Source of the DNA: Coemansia sp. RSA 1804
Taxonomy: Eukaryota; Kickxellomycota; Kickxellomycetes; Kickxellales; Kickxellaceae
DNA length: 30,630 nt
Direction: 5' to 3'
Assembly (NCBI GenBank): GCA_027578815.1
Contig: JANBTH010000147.1
Span: 1-30,630 of the forward strand
Both the position numbers and the translations under genes were made by a program. Under the pieces are notes generated by a model, which had not been told where the DNA came from, ran no database searches, and was given only the letters and a program-made list of their open reading frames with translations. Shown piece after piece: positions 30,627 through 30,630 of this stretch (positions are counted from its first letter, which is position 1; each line of letters begins with the position of its first letter).

Positions 30627-30630
30627 GCAC

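Noticed and set aside
1..30630. tRNA, 5S rRNA, U6 snRNA, CRISPR arrays and intact transposons
   Set aside because: I scanned for B-box-like GGTTCGA, conserved U6/5S strings, regularly spaced repeats and transposase/reverse-transcriptase motifs by eye and found none convincing.

Overview
The window reads as nuclear chromosomal DNA of a fungus, most likely an early-diverging lineage. Kickxellomycotina/Zoopagomycota is my best guess and Mucoromycota the main alternative. The reasons are spliceosomal introns with GTAAG-type donors and YAG acceptors, mostly intron-poor housekeeping genes in GC-richer blocks separated by AT-rich spacers, a Rho1-type GEF with DEP-DH-PH-CNH layout, a soluble HDEL-type calreticulin (most ascomycete yeasts have only calnexin), and a decayed FunK1-like fungal kinase. 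No prokaryotic operon, CRISPR array, rRNA or tRNA was recognised.

Layout, left to right. (1) 1-6114 (+): a Rho guanine-nucleotide exchange factor whose 5' end lies outside the window; one 653-nt intron splits the DEP domain. (2) 6362-8620 (-): PAT1, the mRNA decay/decapping activator, convergent with the GEF. (3) 8.6-11.2 kb: AT-rich spacer holding a FunK1-like kinase relic (about 9.04-9.93 kb) with frame breaks. (4) 11263-11472 (+): a 69-aa protein ending in a polybasic stretch plus a CaaX box, with its own TATA box and poly(A) signal. (5) 12.05-13.34 kb: a divergent pair, Mediator subunit Med10 (-) and RNA polymerase subunit Rpb6 (+). (6) 13677-14287 (-): ribosomal protein eS21, two exons. 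(7) 15326-16903 (+): calreticulin with an unusually long charged tail. (8) 17212-23945 (+): a protein of about 2147 aa in three exons with serine-rich, coiled-coil, acidic and HAT/TPR-like parts, compatible with ZFC3H1/Red1 exosome-adaptor architecture but without an obvious C3H1 finger. (9) 24-26.9 kb: AT-rich spacer containing a TATA-driven 42-codon cysteine-containing ORF. (10) 26941-29937 (+): mitochondrial isoleucyl-tRNA synthetase. (11) A possible C-terminal piece of a minus-strand gene at the right edge.

The genes are ordinary eukaryotic neighbours rather than one pathway. There is a loose RNA/Pol II theme (Pat1, Med10, Rpb6, eS21, a ZFC3H1-like candidate, IleRS), which I regard as coincidence. 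The most unusual element is the small CaaX protein at 11.3 kb. A good 5' splice donor lies inside the codons of its prenylation tail, and an in-frame acceptor 224 nt downstream would replace that tail, so splicing versus intron retention could decide membrane attachment. Exon joins and gene identities rest on reading the sequence only; no database search was run.
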